Source: Rickettsiella endosymbiont of Xylota segnis
GTDB taxonomy: Bacteria > Pseudomonadota > Gammaproteobacteria > Diplorickettsiales > Diplorickettsiaceae
Direction of reading: 5' to 3'
DNA: 64,000 nucleotides
Assembly: GCF_964019545.1 (NCBI RefSeq)
Contig: NZ_OZ026451.1
Location: 372,001-436,000 of the forward strand
Under the pieces are notes generated by a model, which had not been told where the DNA came from, did not search any database, and saw only the letters and a list, made by a program, of their open reading frames with translations. A program made the translations under genes and the position numbers. Shown in pieces: positions 54,854 through 63,968 of the stretch (position 1 is the first letter of the stretch; every line of letters begins with the position of its first letter).

Positions 54854-55777
54854 TTAAAACTGATAAGCAATGCCGAATACAATTTGGTAATTCCTATTTT
54901 CAATTCCTGCACAACTAGAACAATTCAGGGATATCCCATTTACGGTAGTTCTGCCTTTCCCCAGGGTATATTTATTCCATATCCATTCACTAAAAAATTT
55001 CATCTGCGGTGTTATATAGTAACCAAGATTTGCTCTTGCTGAATAATATTCAGAACTATGTGTTTTTTCGATAAAGTTTAATTGACGTAGATAATGCTTA
55101 TCATTATCCATAGCTAAAACCCATGGACTATATTTTAATAAAACATTAAATTCCCAATTTTTATATTTATATTGAATTTCACTACCAATATAAGGGACAC
55201 TTAGTTTTTGTTTATATGCTATACCAGGTATCGGTGGAAACTCACCTTTTTCCTGGCCATTATTATAATCATAATATCCGCCAATGGCTGTCCAATCAAA
55301 TTGCGTTTGTTGATACCCTATAACACCAGCTAGCTTAAAATTATTTTTTTTCATCAACCAAATATTAGAATTAATATTAAACTCATTAGCATAATTGAGA
55401 CGAGTGTTTGGGCTATAGCTAAGATCCGACCAATGTGTTTGATTCGGAATCATCCAGTCAAAATCATGCATAGTTGAATGGCTTGGCCTCAAAGTTATCC
55501 ATCCATTTGCTTCTAATGTTAACCAAGGGGTAGTATTCCAAGAAATATCGCCTCTAATTATGGGTGTACTTTCAATTTCCCAATCAAGTTCACTAAGTTT
55601 GCTATTATTTTCACCATAAACATATTCCTTAGCTTGGCCCGTCAACCGACCAGACGATATATTTATTGATAAATTATCAGAAAATAAATTTTTATTTTGA
55701 TTAGATTGCGATGCATTAGAAACAGGAGTTAAAAATGTAACAATCATTATTATTAAAAGTAATATTATTGGTTTCAT
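54854..55777 (-). CDS. Omptin-family outer-membrane protease
   Basis: Omptins (OmpT, Pla, PgtE) are ten-stranded outer-membrane barrels that cleave host defence peptides and plasma proteins. The 307-residue protein has a signal peptide (residues 1 to about 22, ending SNA) and the family motifs MHDFDWM with Asp105 and Asp107, LNYANEFNINSNIWL, IGYQQTQFDWTA and DNDKHYLRQ with Asp226 and His228. These four match the OmpT catalytic set (Asp83, Asp85, Asp210, His212). It ends in aromatic F (AYQF), as barrels do. Two cysteines near residues 284-289 are unusual for the family. Confidence 0.92.
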   Translation of the reverse strand: MKPIILLLIIMIVTFLTPVSNASQSNQNKNLFSDNLSINISSGRLTGQAKEYVYGENNSKLSELDWEIESTPIIRGDISWNTTPWLTLEANGWITLRPSHSTMHDFDWMIPNQTHWSDLSYSPNTRLNYANEFNINSNIWLMKKNNFKLAGVIGYQQTQFDWTAIGGYYDYNNGQEKGEFPPIPGIAYKQKLSVPYIGSEIQYKYKNWEFNVLLKYSPWVLAMDNDKHYLRQLNFIEKTHSSEYYSARANLGYYITPQMKFFSEWIWNKYTLGKGRTTVNGISLNCSSCAGIENRNYQIVFGIAYQF

Positions 55778-56048
55778 ATAGTTTATTATTTTTATTAGCC
55801 TAACGAATAAATTTTTATAGTATTATATTTTTACTAATCTAAGTAATAGTAACAGATAATATCTTACTTCTTAATCAAATAATTTTATATTTTTTTTTAT
55901 TATGCGCAGGAAAAAAAGATTAGACAATCGACTGAAAAAGTCAAATTTTTTTTAAAAAATTCATTAATGAAAATGATCTAGGAAATAATTTTTTATTCTC
56001 TATACTCAAAAAGTGACCTAAAAATAAATTCAATAAAAGGAGACAGGA

Positions 56049-56460
56049 ATGGTTATTGAAACGGTAACAGCAATGGAGGTAGTTAAAACTGGAAAGGATA
56101 TTCTTGAGATTCTACATTTGCTAGATGTTGGGCATCTAACAGGTAAGGCCACTTATAATAAGGGGAATTCTTTTATACTTGCTTTAGAAAAAAAATATCA
56201 AAAATGGCTAGATCAAAAAAATCCAATTCGGGAATTAAAACGAGAAACGCGGATTTTCTCAAATTAGAACGGACCAACCCATTGGAGAACAATCCAAATT
56301 GGTTTCGCTTACTGACTGAAACTGAACAGATAGATGTCGGACAGCGTATTTTTCTACATGCACTGAACGTTGAAGAAACTTCAGGGATGAAAAATTACTG
56401 CTCGCTCAAATCTTCTTACGTAAACCTGTTTCTAATCACTGGGTGAAGCAAATGGAAATT
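56049..56460 (+). pseudogene. Broken hypothetical gene with intact start
   Basis: ATG 56049 follows the strong site AAAAGGAGACAGG and reads 72 codons (MVIETVTAMEVVKTGKDILE to RIFSN). A shift near 56260 gives ERTNPLENNPNWFRLLTETE and HALNVEETSGMK in another frame, then LLLAQIFLRKPVSNHWVKQM in a third, ending near 56475. The pieces read as one former protein, of no family I can name. Coding residue may continue to 56920 (KLNSLFPDQDLDELLEKHQN). Confidence 0.45.
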
Positions 56461-56629
56461 GATGAGCTGGCTTGAACTTTCGTGCAGTTTACGCAATTGG
56501 CAAATTACAAAATGTAAAGAACTGATTAGTCTTCTTATAACACTGGAGTGAAGGCATCCATTACCGGAAGATATGGATGGGTTGTTAGCATGACTTAAAA
56601 TAAAAAGAAGAGAATAAAATCCGATCGAG

Positions 56630-57311
56630 TTGTTCACAGAGATTTTAGTTTCTCCCTGTCTTTTCAGCAATTGCAATTTAGAGTCTGCGCAGACCAAACT
56701 TAATAGCTTATTTCCGGATCAAGATTTAGATGAACTTCTTGAAAAACATCAAAATAGTCTTTGGGGCAGTATCTGGGAGAAAAGTGATTTGTTGATTCAA
56801 TTGCCGAAATCATTTAAAACCAAGATTCTTGCAGAGGATCGCCAAAAAGAGGATATTTTATTACGAAGACCTCCGCTTCCTTTTCAGGACTTTTTTTCCG
56901 AGCAAAACATTGGATAGGAGCAGAAATTGTTATTACTTTTTTTGGAATCAGCTTCGTATTAGCAAGAATTTTTTTTTTTCAGGAATGCCTGATCGATTTG
57001 GCGGTGTAAGAGTTGTCATTTTGTCTCTAATTGTTGAGTGTATACGTCAAGGATTGATGTTTATGGCAGGCGCTCAAGATCTTGTGTTTTTGGGTTCTGC
57101 GTTGAGTGGCTTCGGATTCTCATTAGCAGTGCCTGCGCTTGGAATTGAAGCACTCAAACAAATTCCTACACAAAATCGAGGAAGAGCAATGGGATTCTTT
57201 TTGGCGTTCTTCGATTTATCTTTTTGTATAAGCGGTGCCATTAGCCGGGATAATGATGCAAAGTTAAAATTATCAGATAGTCTATTTATTGGGTGCAACT
57301 GTGCTTTTTAG
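56630..57311 (+). pseudogene. Decayed MFS transporter (YhhS/YfcJ-like C-terminal half)
   Basis: AEIVITFFGISFVLARIFFF, a long T-run near 56970, then GMPDRFGGVRVVILSLIVEC and LSGFGFSLAVPALGIEALKQ, then IPTQNRGRAMGFFLAFFDLS, follow the sugar-efflux-like MFS proteins of the YhhS/YfcJ group. The N-terminal half is missing or unrecognisable, and the frame is broken in the T-run. Upstream sequence from 56630 to 56920 is open but unrelated to MFS. Confidence 0.65.
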
Positions 57312-57865
57312 CCATATTAATAAGCATAAAATTGATGTCGAGTTATACACTTCAAAAAGTAATTGCTTCTTAATTGTCAAAAGAAATCACAAAAGAAAAG
57401 CTAAATTACTTTGCTATATCCAATTGCTCAGCTTGAAAGGGTGAGCGCAAATGGGTATATTAATTTCTTGTAATGGTGCTTTCCAGGCACAACTGGCTAT
57501 CCCAGCCGATCATTATTCCTAGAGTTAAGAGTAATTTTATTTTTTTAATCATAAAAGTTTTATTTAATATTTAATAACAAAATTAACCGCACTATTGAAA
57601 GATCTGGTTTCGTTACCTCCATGCAAATCAACATAAGAAGTTCTTGGGTTTAGAGCGTAATAACAGTTTGAAGTCATTACTTCTCCTATCCTATGATTAT
57701 CAAAAGCAGTTATATAAGAGTGATTCTCTCAAGAAAACTGCTGATCATTTAGCAACGGGTACAAATTTGGTACATGAGGCTTATATAGATCAAAATTGGA
57801 AAATAATTAAAGGGAATCGAACGACGAAATGGGGGCTGATTTTTAGTATTTTTTGTGGGATAAGT
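57312..57865 (+). other. Non-functional stretch with an orphan coding fragment
   Basis: The MFS remnant trails off to about 57370. From about 57610 an open frame (WFRYLHANQHKKFLGLERNN, LATGTNLVHEAYIDQNWKII) continues until it runs into the tRNA gene at 57866, so its native end is lost. No family is recognised. It is probably the 5' part of a gene cut at the tRNA. Confidence 0.35.
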
Positions 57866-57942
57866 TGGTCGGGATGAGAGGATTCGAACCTCCGGCCCCT
57901 AACTCCCGAAGTTAGTGCTCTACCAAGCTGAGCTACACCCCG
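57866..57942 (-). tRNA. tRNA-Pro (anticodon CGG)
   Basis: The minus strand folds as a 77-nt tRNA. The acceptor starts CGGGGTG and pairs with CATCCCG, the D-arm contains AGCTCAGCTTGGTAGAGC, the anticodon loop is TTCGGGA with CGG at 34-36, the T-arm has GGTTCGAATCC, and the 3' CCA is encoded. It reads CCG codons. Decayed genes flank both sides, as is common near tRNA insertion sites. Confidence 0.97.
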
Positions 57943-58473
57943 TACTTTGTAACTACCAAAATATGCCGGAATTTTAACAGCTTTACTAAGTTTCAGCTAG
58001 GTCCATTAAGTATACCGAACCTACAATAAATTTGGAGTAACCATCCTCTGCAATCTTTTTTTAGAAACGTATTATTAATTATAAAAAAAATTATATTTAG
58101 ATTTTTTTTTAAAAAATTAGAAAAAAAACCAATAACCGACCGCATCAACAAAATAAATAAAATGCAAATCATTAGAGTATAAATTATTTTTTTAATTGAG
58201 TGCGAGATGGTAAAAAATTTAAATTTTTAACATTTAATGATCAAATTATAATATTTTATTATGTATATTTTTCTTTAAAAATAAATTATACTCAAACGAA
58301 TAAAATAAATTATAAAAATAAAAGGAGTTTTTATCCCCAAGTCTTTTCCGATAAAATCTGATAAATTCTTTATAGCTCTAACTAATTAGATAAATATGTT
58401 ATTCCTATTTAAACAATAAAAATTTTCATAAAATTCAATAGCCCATCATATTATAAAACAAGGAGAATAAAAT
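57943..58473. other. Intergenic region with a vestigial gene start
   Basis: There is no intact gene. AAAGGAG at 58321-58327 is followed six bases later by ATC where ATG would be expected (58333), then 19 codons reading PKSFPIKSDKFFIALTN and a stop at 58387. This looks like a gene start inactivated by a G-to-C change. The rest is AT-rich with no strong hairpin. Confidence 0.35.
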
Positions 58474-59570
58474 ATGGATAAGGTTGTAGCAATTTTCGGT
58501 TATAATAACACTAGATTATATGATGTAAAAAAGATAAAAAATATTCTTGAAAAGCAACAAATTGATGTTCTGCTTTGTAAAGAAGGAATTACGACTGAAG
58601 ATAAAGCAGTTTCTCAATACTGTTTCGATACTAAATTACATGGAACCCATCAGGAAATTGAGCAAGCATACATTTATTTTAAAAATTGGCTTGCTTCACA
58701 AGACATTCAAATAATTGGAATATTACCATTCTCTGACAAAGGGGTATTATTAGCATCGTACGTTGCAGAAAAGCTAGATTTAATTTCTGATAATTATATT
58801 ACAGCGGTTACAGGTTTAGACAAATTTAAATTTAGAACAATAGAGGTTACTGCATCTACGCCAGTTTGGTATAAAAAGCCAAAATTTCAAGAAGTAAAAC
58901 AAATTACTGACATTATAAAATTTTATAATCAAATTAATGCACCCGTCTACGTTAAGCCCACTCAAGAAGGAAATAGCCGAGGTGGATTTTTAGTTAAATC
59001 AACTGAGGATATATGGAATGCATTTCAAAATGTAAAACCCTATGTAAGTGATGGCGCGATTGCAGAAGAATGTGCTATAGATGCACGTGAGTATAGTTTC
59101 GATACGGTTGCAGGAAAATGTTGGGTAACAGAAAAAGAAACAACAACCGGGCATTATAGGGCAGAAATACAACAGATTTTACCCGCTCCCTTGCCCCAAA
59201 AAAAATATAATACGTTAATTGAAGCAGGTAGGTTAGTAGCAGAAATAAGTGGTTCAAAAGGCGGTGCGGCTCATAACGAATTATTTTTATTCCCTGATTC
59301 TACCATCATGACGGTAAAGCCTAATAGACGCCCTGCTGGTATGCATATATGGGATATGGCTGAACATGCTTTCGCTAATTTTAAACCGTTTGAAATTTGG
59401 ATAAATTGGGCCATCGGAAATCAATCTATGGGTTCCGAAGTTTTAGAAGCACAGCAGTATGTTGGTATTAGAATGATACAAGCTTCTTTGGATGGAAATA
59501 TTATAGAGCTCGATAATGAAAATATTAATAAAATTAAAAACTCTTTTAATGAAATCATTCGACGAGACAA
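58474..59570 (+). CDS. ATP-grasp carboxylate-amine ligase, C-terminus interrupted
   Basis: The protein starts at ATG 58474 after AAGGAG. It has a pre-ATP-grasp alpha/beta domain (residues 1-115) and an ATP-grasp domain: PVYVKPTQEGNSRGGFLVKS near residue 158, AIAEECAIDAREYSFD near 195, HNELFLF with Glu269, and VKPNRRPAG at 281-289. The last motif is usually E-x-N-x-R; here Lys282 replaces Glu. The native coding sequence stops being AT-rich near residue 365; the remaining codons to the TGA at 59617 come from a GC-rich insert. The normal C-terminal segment (DPRDNAGFLGYIIARHRDPN) is found after the insert in the same frame. Substrate unknown. Confidence 0.8.
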
Positions 59571-59800
59571 GGAGAGAACGAAGTTCGGAGTCGAGGAGCC
59601 CGCGGTAGGCGCGCGTTGACGGGCAAAGCAGGAAACGCATCGCGCCGTAAAGTCATTGTGGGAGACGCGGGCATGAATCCCGTTAGGGATGAGTGCGCGT
59701 CGGACGCAGGACGGTCGCGGCCTAATGATAGTCGCGTCATGCGAACAAATTTTGGGGTTACGACGGCCGAAATTTTTCGTGAGCATAGCGACTCACTCGG
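59565..59800. mobile_element. GC-rich inserted element of about 235 bp
   Basis: Base composition jumps to about 59 percent G+C over 59581-59760 by my count, against a very AT-rich setting. It interrupts one continuous reading frame: the frame of the ATP-grasp gene (58474) equals that of the downstream enzyme (59820-60909), and the insert adds two in-frame TGA codons (59617, 59671). Another frame is open throughout, as is the opposite strand, as expected for GC-rich DNA. A small inverted repeat, GTGAG against CTCAC, lies near its right edge. It has no transposase. It resembles palindromic or selfish intragenic repeats in concept only. Confidence 0.65.
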
Positions 59801-60909
59801 AAATAAATATTTCAAAAAAAATAAATGAGACTGTTTATGCTGATCCTAGAGATAATGCTGGATTTTTAGGTTATATAATTGCCCGACATAGGGATCCTAA
59901 TAGATTAAAAAATTTACTGAAGGATTTATGTGATCAGGTTAGCAAAAGTTTTGAAATTAAATCATTAAAAGAAGAGAAGACAGATTATTCGCTTATAAAA
60001 ATGATTCGTGAAGAAGCCGAAAAAGAAAAAGTAATAATATTAGATTGTTCTTATTTGAAACCGTTCATAGAAGAATGGTGGGATAAATCTGATCGTGATA
60101 TTAAACGAATGGAAAACAAAGAACAGTTAAAATATTTATTGACAGACAAATTCCAAAATGAAGAACAACTTAAGTTGAGCAGAGTTGGTATAAGAGAACA
60201 TTATATATCTGTAATACTTATGATTGGATTATTTTCTAAGGATGATCCGGATCTTGCTTACATAGTTCATGAGACTTTATCTGATTTAGCCCAAATCAAT
60301 GATATAAAGTATGCCTACGAAGATCATAAAACAATATTTATCAAACCAGATGGTTTTGCAGTAGGGGATTGGGGAAATGGAGCAGGTGCTATTAGTCCAC
60401 ATTGTGATGATTTATATGAAGAAACAGACACAGATTTATTATCGTTAACTACTTGCAGAGATAAATTAAAAGTTTCAACGTTATTTTTTATGGCTAATCA
60501 AATATTTAAAAATTTATCAGATAATGAAATGGATAGATTAATAAAGATGGTTGCTTTGTTTTCTTCTGGAAAAAATGTCAGTGATAAAGTTATAGAAAAA
60601 AAACGTCCCGTTTTATTATGTAAAAATAATAGTTTTTTTATGGCACTCGATTATAGAGTAGATGAAAAGAGGGGAGATCGTATGCGAGTTGAAGACGAAC
60701 AGGATTTAGCTCTATTAAGAAAAATTAAATCCTGTCTAAGTTCAGATAATGCCTTAAGAGCCGAGTCGGAAATAGGTAATTTTGTAATTTTATCAAACAC
60801 TAAAGTTTTACATGCTCGAGAGGTAATAAATGCAGTAAAAGAATTGTGTTCATTGGATATGAACTCTACACCCCGACTTCTATTTAGAAGCAAGGGGCCT
60901 AGGCTATAA
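59801..60909 (+). CDS. ATP-grasp tail plus Fe(II)/2-oxoglutarate oxygenase (clavaminate-synthase-like)
   Basis: The frame is open from 59689 within the insert; the native sequence begins about 59801. The first 45 residues match the end of ATP-grasp ligases (FLGYIIARHRDPNRLKNLLK). The rest is a double-stranded beta-helix oxygenase: iron ligands are His (codon 60400) and Asp (60406) in SPHCDDLYEE, the distal His in VLHAREV (60811), and the 2-oxoglutarate-binding Arg is likely in PRLLFRSK. This is the asparagine/arginine-oxygenase (VioC, AsnO) type of fold. Originally it was probably fused to the ATP-grasp enzyme. Translation now would need a start in the insert, such as ATG 59689 or 59725. Confidence 0.65.
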
Positions 60910-60948
60910 TTTAGACAATTGAATAATAAAAAAATTAAGGATGTTAAT

Positions 60949-62226
60949 ATGGAAAACGATAGATTAATTGTTAGGAATGATAATAATGCAGAGGTATACT
61001 TTAAATCTGAAATAATATTAGATATCTTTTTATTTTTGCTGGCCTCATGGTCCGAGCTCGGATATGCAGTTTTTACTAATTCTTCCGTTTCAGAATCTAT
61101 TTTAGATCCACTTAAACGATATTTATATCCTTCTTTATCACCTGAAACCTCTAGCAATATTTCTCAATATTTGAATGTAGCATCAGAAATATTTAGCTTT
61201 ACAGATGCAAGTTTAACGATTGCAACGATACTTGATATAAGAACAAAAAGACGAAAATTTCTGAAAGAAATAAAAAAGGGCTTTAATCAAATACAGAATG
61301 GGGAAATTAAAAAACTTGCCTTTTCGTTTAATTTATTAATATTTTCTATTTCTTTTATCATTATATCTCTTTCTCCATGGACTGGCCTTAGAATGAAAAA
61401 TTTCAATAATAATTTTTCATTACCTGCAGGGATTAGCATGTTTTTAGGTCAAATTACTATACTTTTATTACAATACGCTGGCTATATTTTTTCAACACCA
61501 AAAGGTATAGTAGATTTTTTAAATTCGTCGCGAGATGATAAGAAAAATATACTTCACAATATTTTTTGCTCTAAAAAAGGATTTGGACTTTCTTTTCGAA
61601 GCGCAGCAAACGCAATAACAATGGGTTTACGCTTTCATGGTATTAGTTTATTTACTAATAAATTTTTATTTGGTGATAGTGAATTCAGATTTTTTTATTC
61701 AGTTATTGCGCCAGTTTCAGTAGTTTATCGAGTATTAACGGCACAAGCACTTAAAGATTATAGAGACACGTTTAAAGAAAGCAATGAGATTCAACATCCA
61801 ATATTACCTAATAATGAATTAGCACTTACGCCGGTTGAAACTATAAATAAGTGTAAAGGGCTATTGTTAGTGTTATTGGCTGGTTTAATTGGAATGACCT
61901 TTTTATTAAGAACATTTTCTACCCCCGTATTATTTACAGGGCCTATAGAAAACCCAGAAAATAATTATGACATTAAGGATACCGTTTTGGGATGTTTTGG
62001 TTTGTTATTTGGCGCATTTGCTTCTTTTCAATATTGTAAATTCATGTGGGGTTTAGGCAAAGAAGCATCCTTAAATATTTCAAATCATAGTTTTTTTAGA
62101 TCTACAAGCCTTCCTGCTGCTCAAACCAGTATTAATAATGATGCTCAAGCTTCTTATGGAAGTATAGAAGGGGATCTGGAGAGTCTTTCATCTCAAGCTA
62201 GTTTGAGAAGTAGGCTTCACCCTTAA
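60949..62226 (+). CDS. Multispan membrane protein of unknown family
   Basis: From ATG 60949, which follows TAAGGA by seven bases, the protein has 425 residues; a TTG at 60919 is less likely. About eight hydrophobic segments are seen (near residues 20-40, 125-145, 160-185, 250-275, 310-335, 365-385). Loops are Lys/Asn-rich, and the C-terminal 55 residues are Ser-rich and soluble (SYGSIEGDLESLSSQASLRS). No transporter signature is recognised. It lies 40 bp after the oxygenase frame and is probably co-transcribed with it; exporting or receiving the product is possible. It ends convergent with, and overlaps by 29 bp, the PhzF-like gene. Confidence 0.75.
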   Translation: MENDRLIVRNDNNAEVYFKSEIILDIFLFLLASWSELGYAVFTNSSVSESILDPLKRYLYPSLSPETSSNISQYLNVASEIFSFTDASLTIATILDIRTKRRKFLKEIKKGFNQIQNGEIKKLAFSFNLLIFSISFIIISLSPWTGLRMKNFNNNFSLPAGISMFLGQITILLLQYAGYIFSTPKGIVDFLNSSRDDKKNILHNIFCSKKGFGLSFRSAANAITMGLRFHGISLFTNKFLFGDSEFRFFYSVIAPVSVVYRVLTAQALKDYRDTFKESNEIQHPILPNNELALTPVETINKCKGLLLVLLAGLIGMTFLLRTFSTPVLFTGPIENPENNYDIKDTVLGCFGLLFGAFASFQYCKFMWGLGKEASLNISNHSFFRSTSLPAAQTSINNDAQASYGSIEGDLESLSSQASLRSRLHP

Positions 62227-63022
62227 TTTCGATGTTTTTTTTCTTTATGGAAATATAAATTTTACTTGCTTTCTGTAAATTAGATCCTTGTTCTATAATA
62301 TAATTTGATTCTAATTCTCTTTTGCTTTGACTTATCAATACGCTCAAGCCTGCAGCTGCAACACCCGTAGCAATATCTTCTTGATGGCTAAATAATGGGT
62401 TAAAGCTACGACCAACAAAGCTAGAGTTTGTGTTTTCTGTATCTTTTGAGTATGCATAAATCCCATTGACACAATGATTTTTGCACCATTGAATAATTAG
62501 ATCTAGTTTGGGTAGTAGGTCAAATAAAATTTCTCTATTAATAATAGGGATTAATAATTTTGGGCTTCCTATCGATGCGATTGCGCAAGGTAAATTTTTA
62601 TCTAGATAAACTTGGTCTATATCCAAAAGTTTACTTATGAGTGAAAAATCTATATTTGTTGTTAATATTTTCCCATGATTGGGTATCGACATTGATATTA
62701 GATTGTTAGCATATCTAACGTTAATCTTATGGCGATCTTGGTAAGATTGTATATTAATTGGTTTCGGGCTATTTGACTTAAATAAATAAAATGCTGCTGC
62801 AAGAGTGCCATGACAGCATAGAGGAAGTTCACCTTTTGTAGCGAAATAACGAATAATATATCGATTTTTATTCCGAATGATGTAGACAGTTTCAGGAAAA
62901 TTAAAATGTGTTGCCATAATCTGCATTTTTTCGACACTGAGATTATTGGCATTATCTACTATGACACAGGGGTTTCCGCCCTGATTATTTATTGAGAATA
63001 CATTAATAGTATTAACATCCAT
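62198..63022 (-). CDS. PhzF-family isomerase-like protein
   Basis: The 274-residue protein has the PhzF repeats: VFSINNQGGNPCVIVDNANN at the start, the catalytic Glu in FNFPETVYII near residue 45, YFATKGELPLCCHGTLAAAF and FSHQEDIATGVAAAG. PhzF enzymes catalyse proton shifts or epimerisation on small metabolites; in many genomes the substrate is unknown. AGGAAG lies 11 bases before ATG. It overlaps the end of the membrane-protein gene, opposite strand. The association with the ATP-grasp/oxygenase locus is by position. Confidence 0.88.
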   Translation of the reverse strand: MDVNTINVFSINNQGGNPCVIVDNANNLSVEKMQIMATHFNFPETVYIIRNKNRYIIRYFATKGELPLCCHGTLAAAFYLFKSNSPKPINIQSYQDRHKINVRYANNLISMSIPNHGKILTTNIDFSLISKLLDIDQVYLDKNLPCAIASIGSPKLLIPIINREILFDLLPKLDLIIQWCKNHCVNGIYAYSKDTENTNSSFVGRSFNPLFSHQEDIATGVAAAGLSVLISQSKRELESNYIIEQGSNLQKASKIYISIKKKNIEIKGEAYFSN

Positions 63023-63330
63023 GAAATTAGTTGCTTCCTTTCATCGCCAATAAAGTCTTTTAACTTTAGTTATTTCTAAAACGATCCAAGTGTTTTATTT
63101 ACTTTGAATTAGTGTTCTATAAAAATTGCAAAGAAAAATTATTGAATAAAAGTATTAGCATTAATATTACCTTATATTATCTTTTATTTCTATAACTCCT
63201 TTTTTAATTAATAAGAGTCGGCGCACTAAACTAAAATACAATTTTTATAAGGCAAAATTAGATGTTGGGATATCCATGTCATGTTGATGATAAGCGGCTA
63301 ATACTTTTTGATGATTTCCTTTAAAAAGAG
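63023..63330. other. Intergenic region
   Basis: I see no gene, tRNA or clear hairpin here. It is AT-rich and contains the presumed promoter of the PhzF-like gene on its left side. Confidence 0.4.
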
Positions 63331-63786
63331 TGCTTATAAGGTGGCAATGCTAGCATGACATTTTTTTCTTGCTTTAAGTTATTATTAGCGGACAATATAT
63401 TATTAATCAGTGAAATGAAGTCTGAAATAATTGGACTTTCTAATAGATTTTCTTTTTCAAGATCTTTTTTAAACTGCTTTAATGTTTCATTTAATATCTC
63501 TTTTGTTAAAATCGTTGGAAAAATAAAATATTCATTGGTAATTTTGTTTAAAGATTCGATGTATAGTTAAATTTTTCTGTATTGAAAAAAGAAGTATGTT
63601 TTGAGAAAGTTCTTTAGTCAGATCATCAAGATTTATAACAAATTTGACTATTTGCGTATATTCTTTAATCGTATTCCCAAATAGGGTTGCTTCAAAATTA
63701 ATTTTATATTCATCCTCAAACTCACTGATTAAGAAAGATTTACCTATGGTTTTAAAAGTTTTCAAGTATTTTAAAAATTCGAGCAT
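63331..63786 (-). pseudogene. Frameshifted hypothetical gene, downstream part
   Basis: ATG 63786 reads MLEFLKYLKTFKTIGKSFLI and onward to NILLFSIQKNL, then drifts to a stop at 63532. In another frame, IESLNKITNEYFIFPTILTK and ILNETLKQFKKDLEKENLLE continue to a stop near 63331. The two parts join by a one-base shift near 63565. No family is recognised. It overlaps the fragment upstream. Confidence 0.4.
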
Positions 63787-63968
63787 GTCTTTTCGCGCTT
63801 GAGCCTTTGACGATATTCCGCAAAAGCTGGGATTTGTTCAGCTGCCTCTTGTAGTTGCTTTTTTCTGGTAATAATAAACTCCGACACTATCGTAATAGCG
63901 TAGAGATTGGTGATGTAATTTTGCGTAAAAAATTCAATAAGTTCGTCAGGCAATGAAATAATACGCAA
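63771..63968 (-). pseudogene. Hypothetical fragment, upstream part of the same broken locus
   Basis: From TTG 63968 the frame gives 65 residues (RIISLPDELIEFFTQNYITN to EYRQRLKREKTCSNF). A stop lies just upstream in frame, and its 3' end overlaps the ATG at 63786. It reads as part of one former protein together with the two pieces downstream. No family is recognised. Confidence 0.4.

Noticed and set aside
59421-59815. Several long minus-strand and alternative-frame open stretches in the GC-rich insert
   Set aside because: GC-rich DNA is poor in stop codons; the stretches lack starts and family features and are best explained as by-products of the inserted element.
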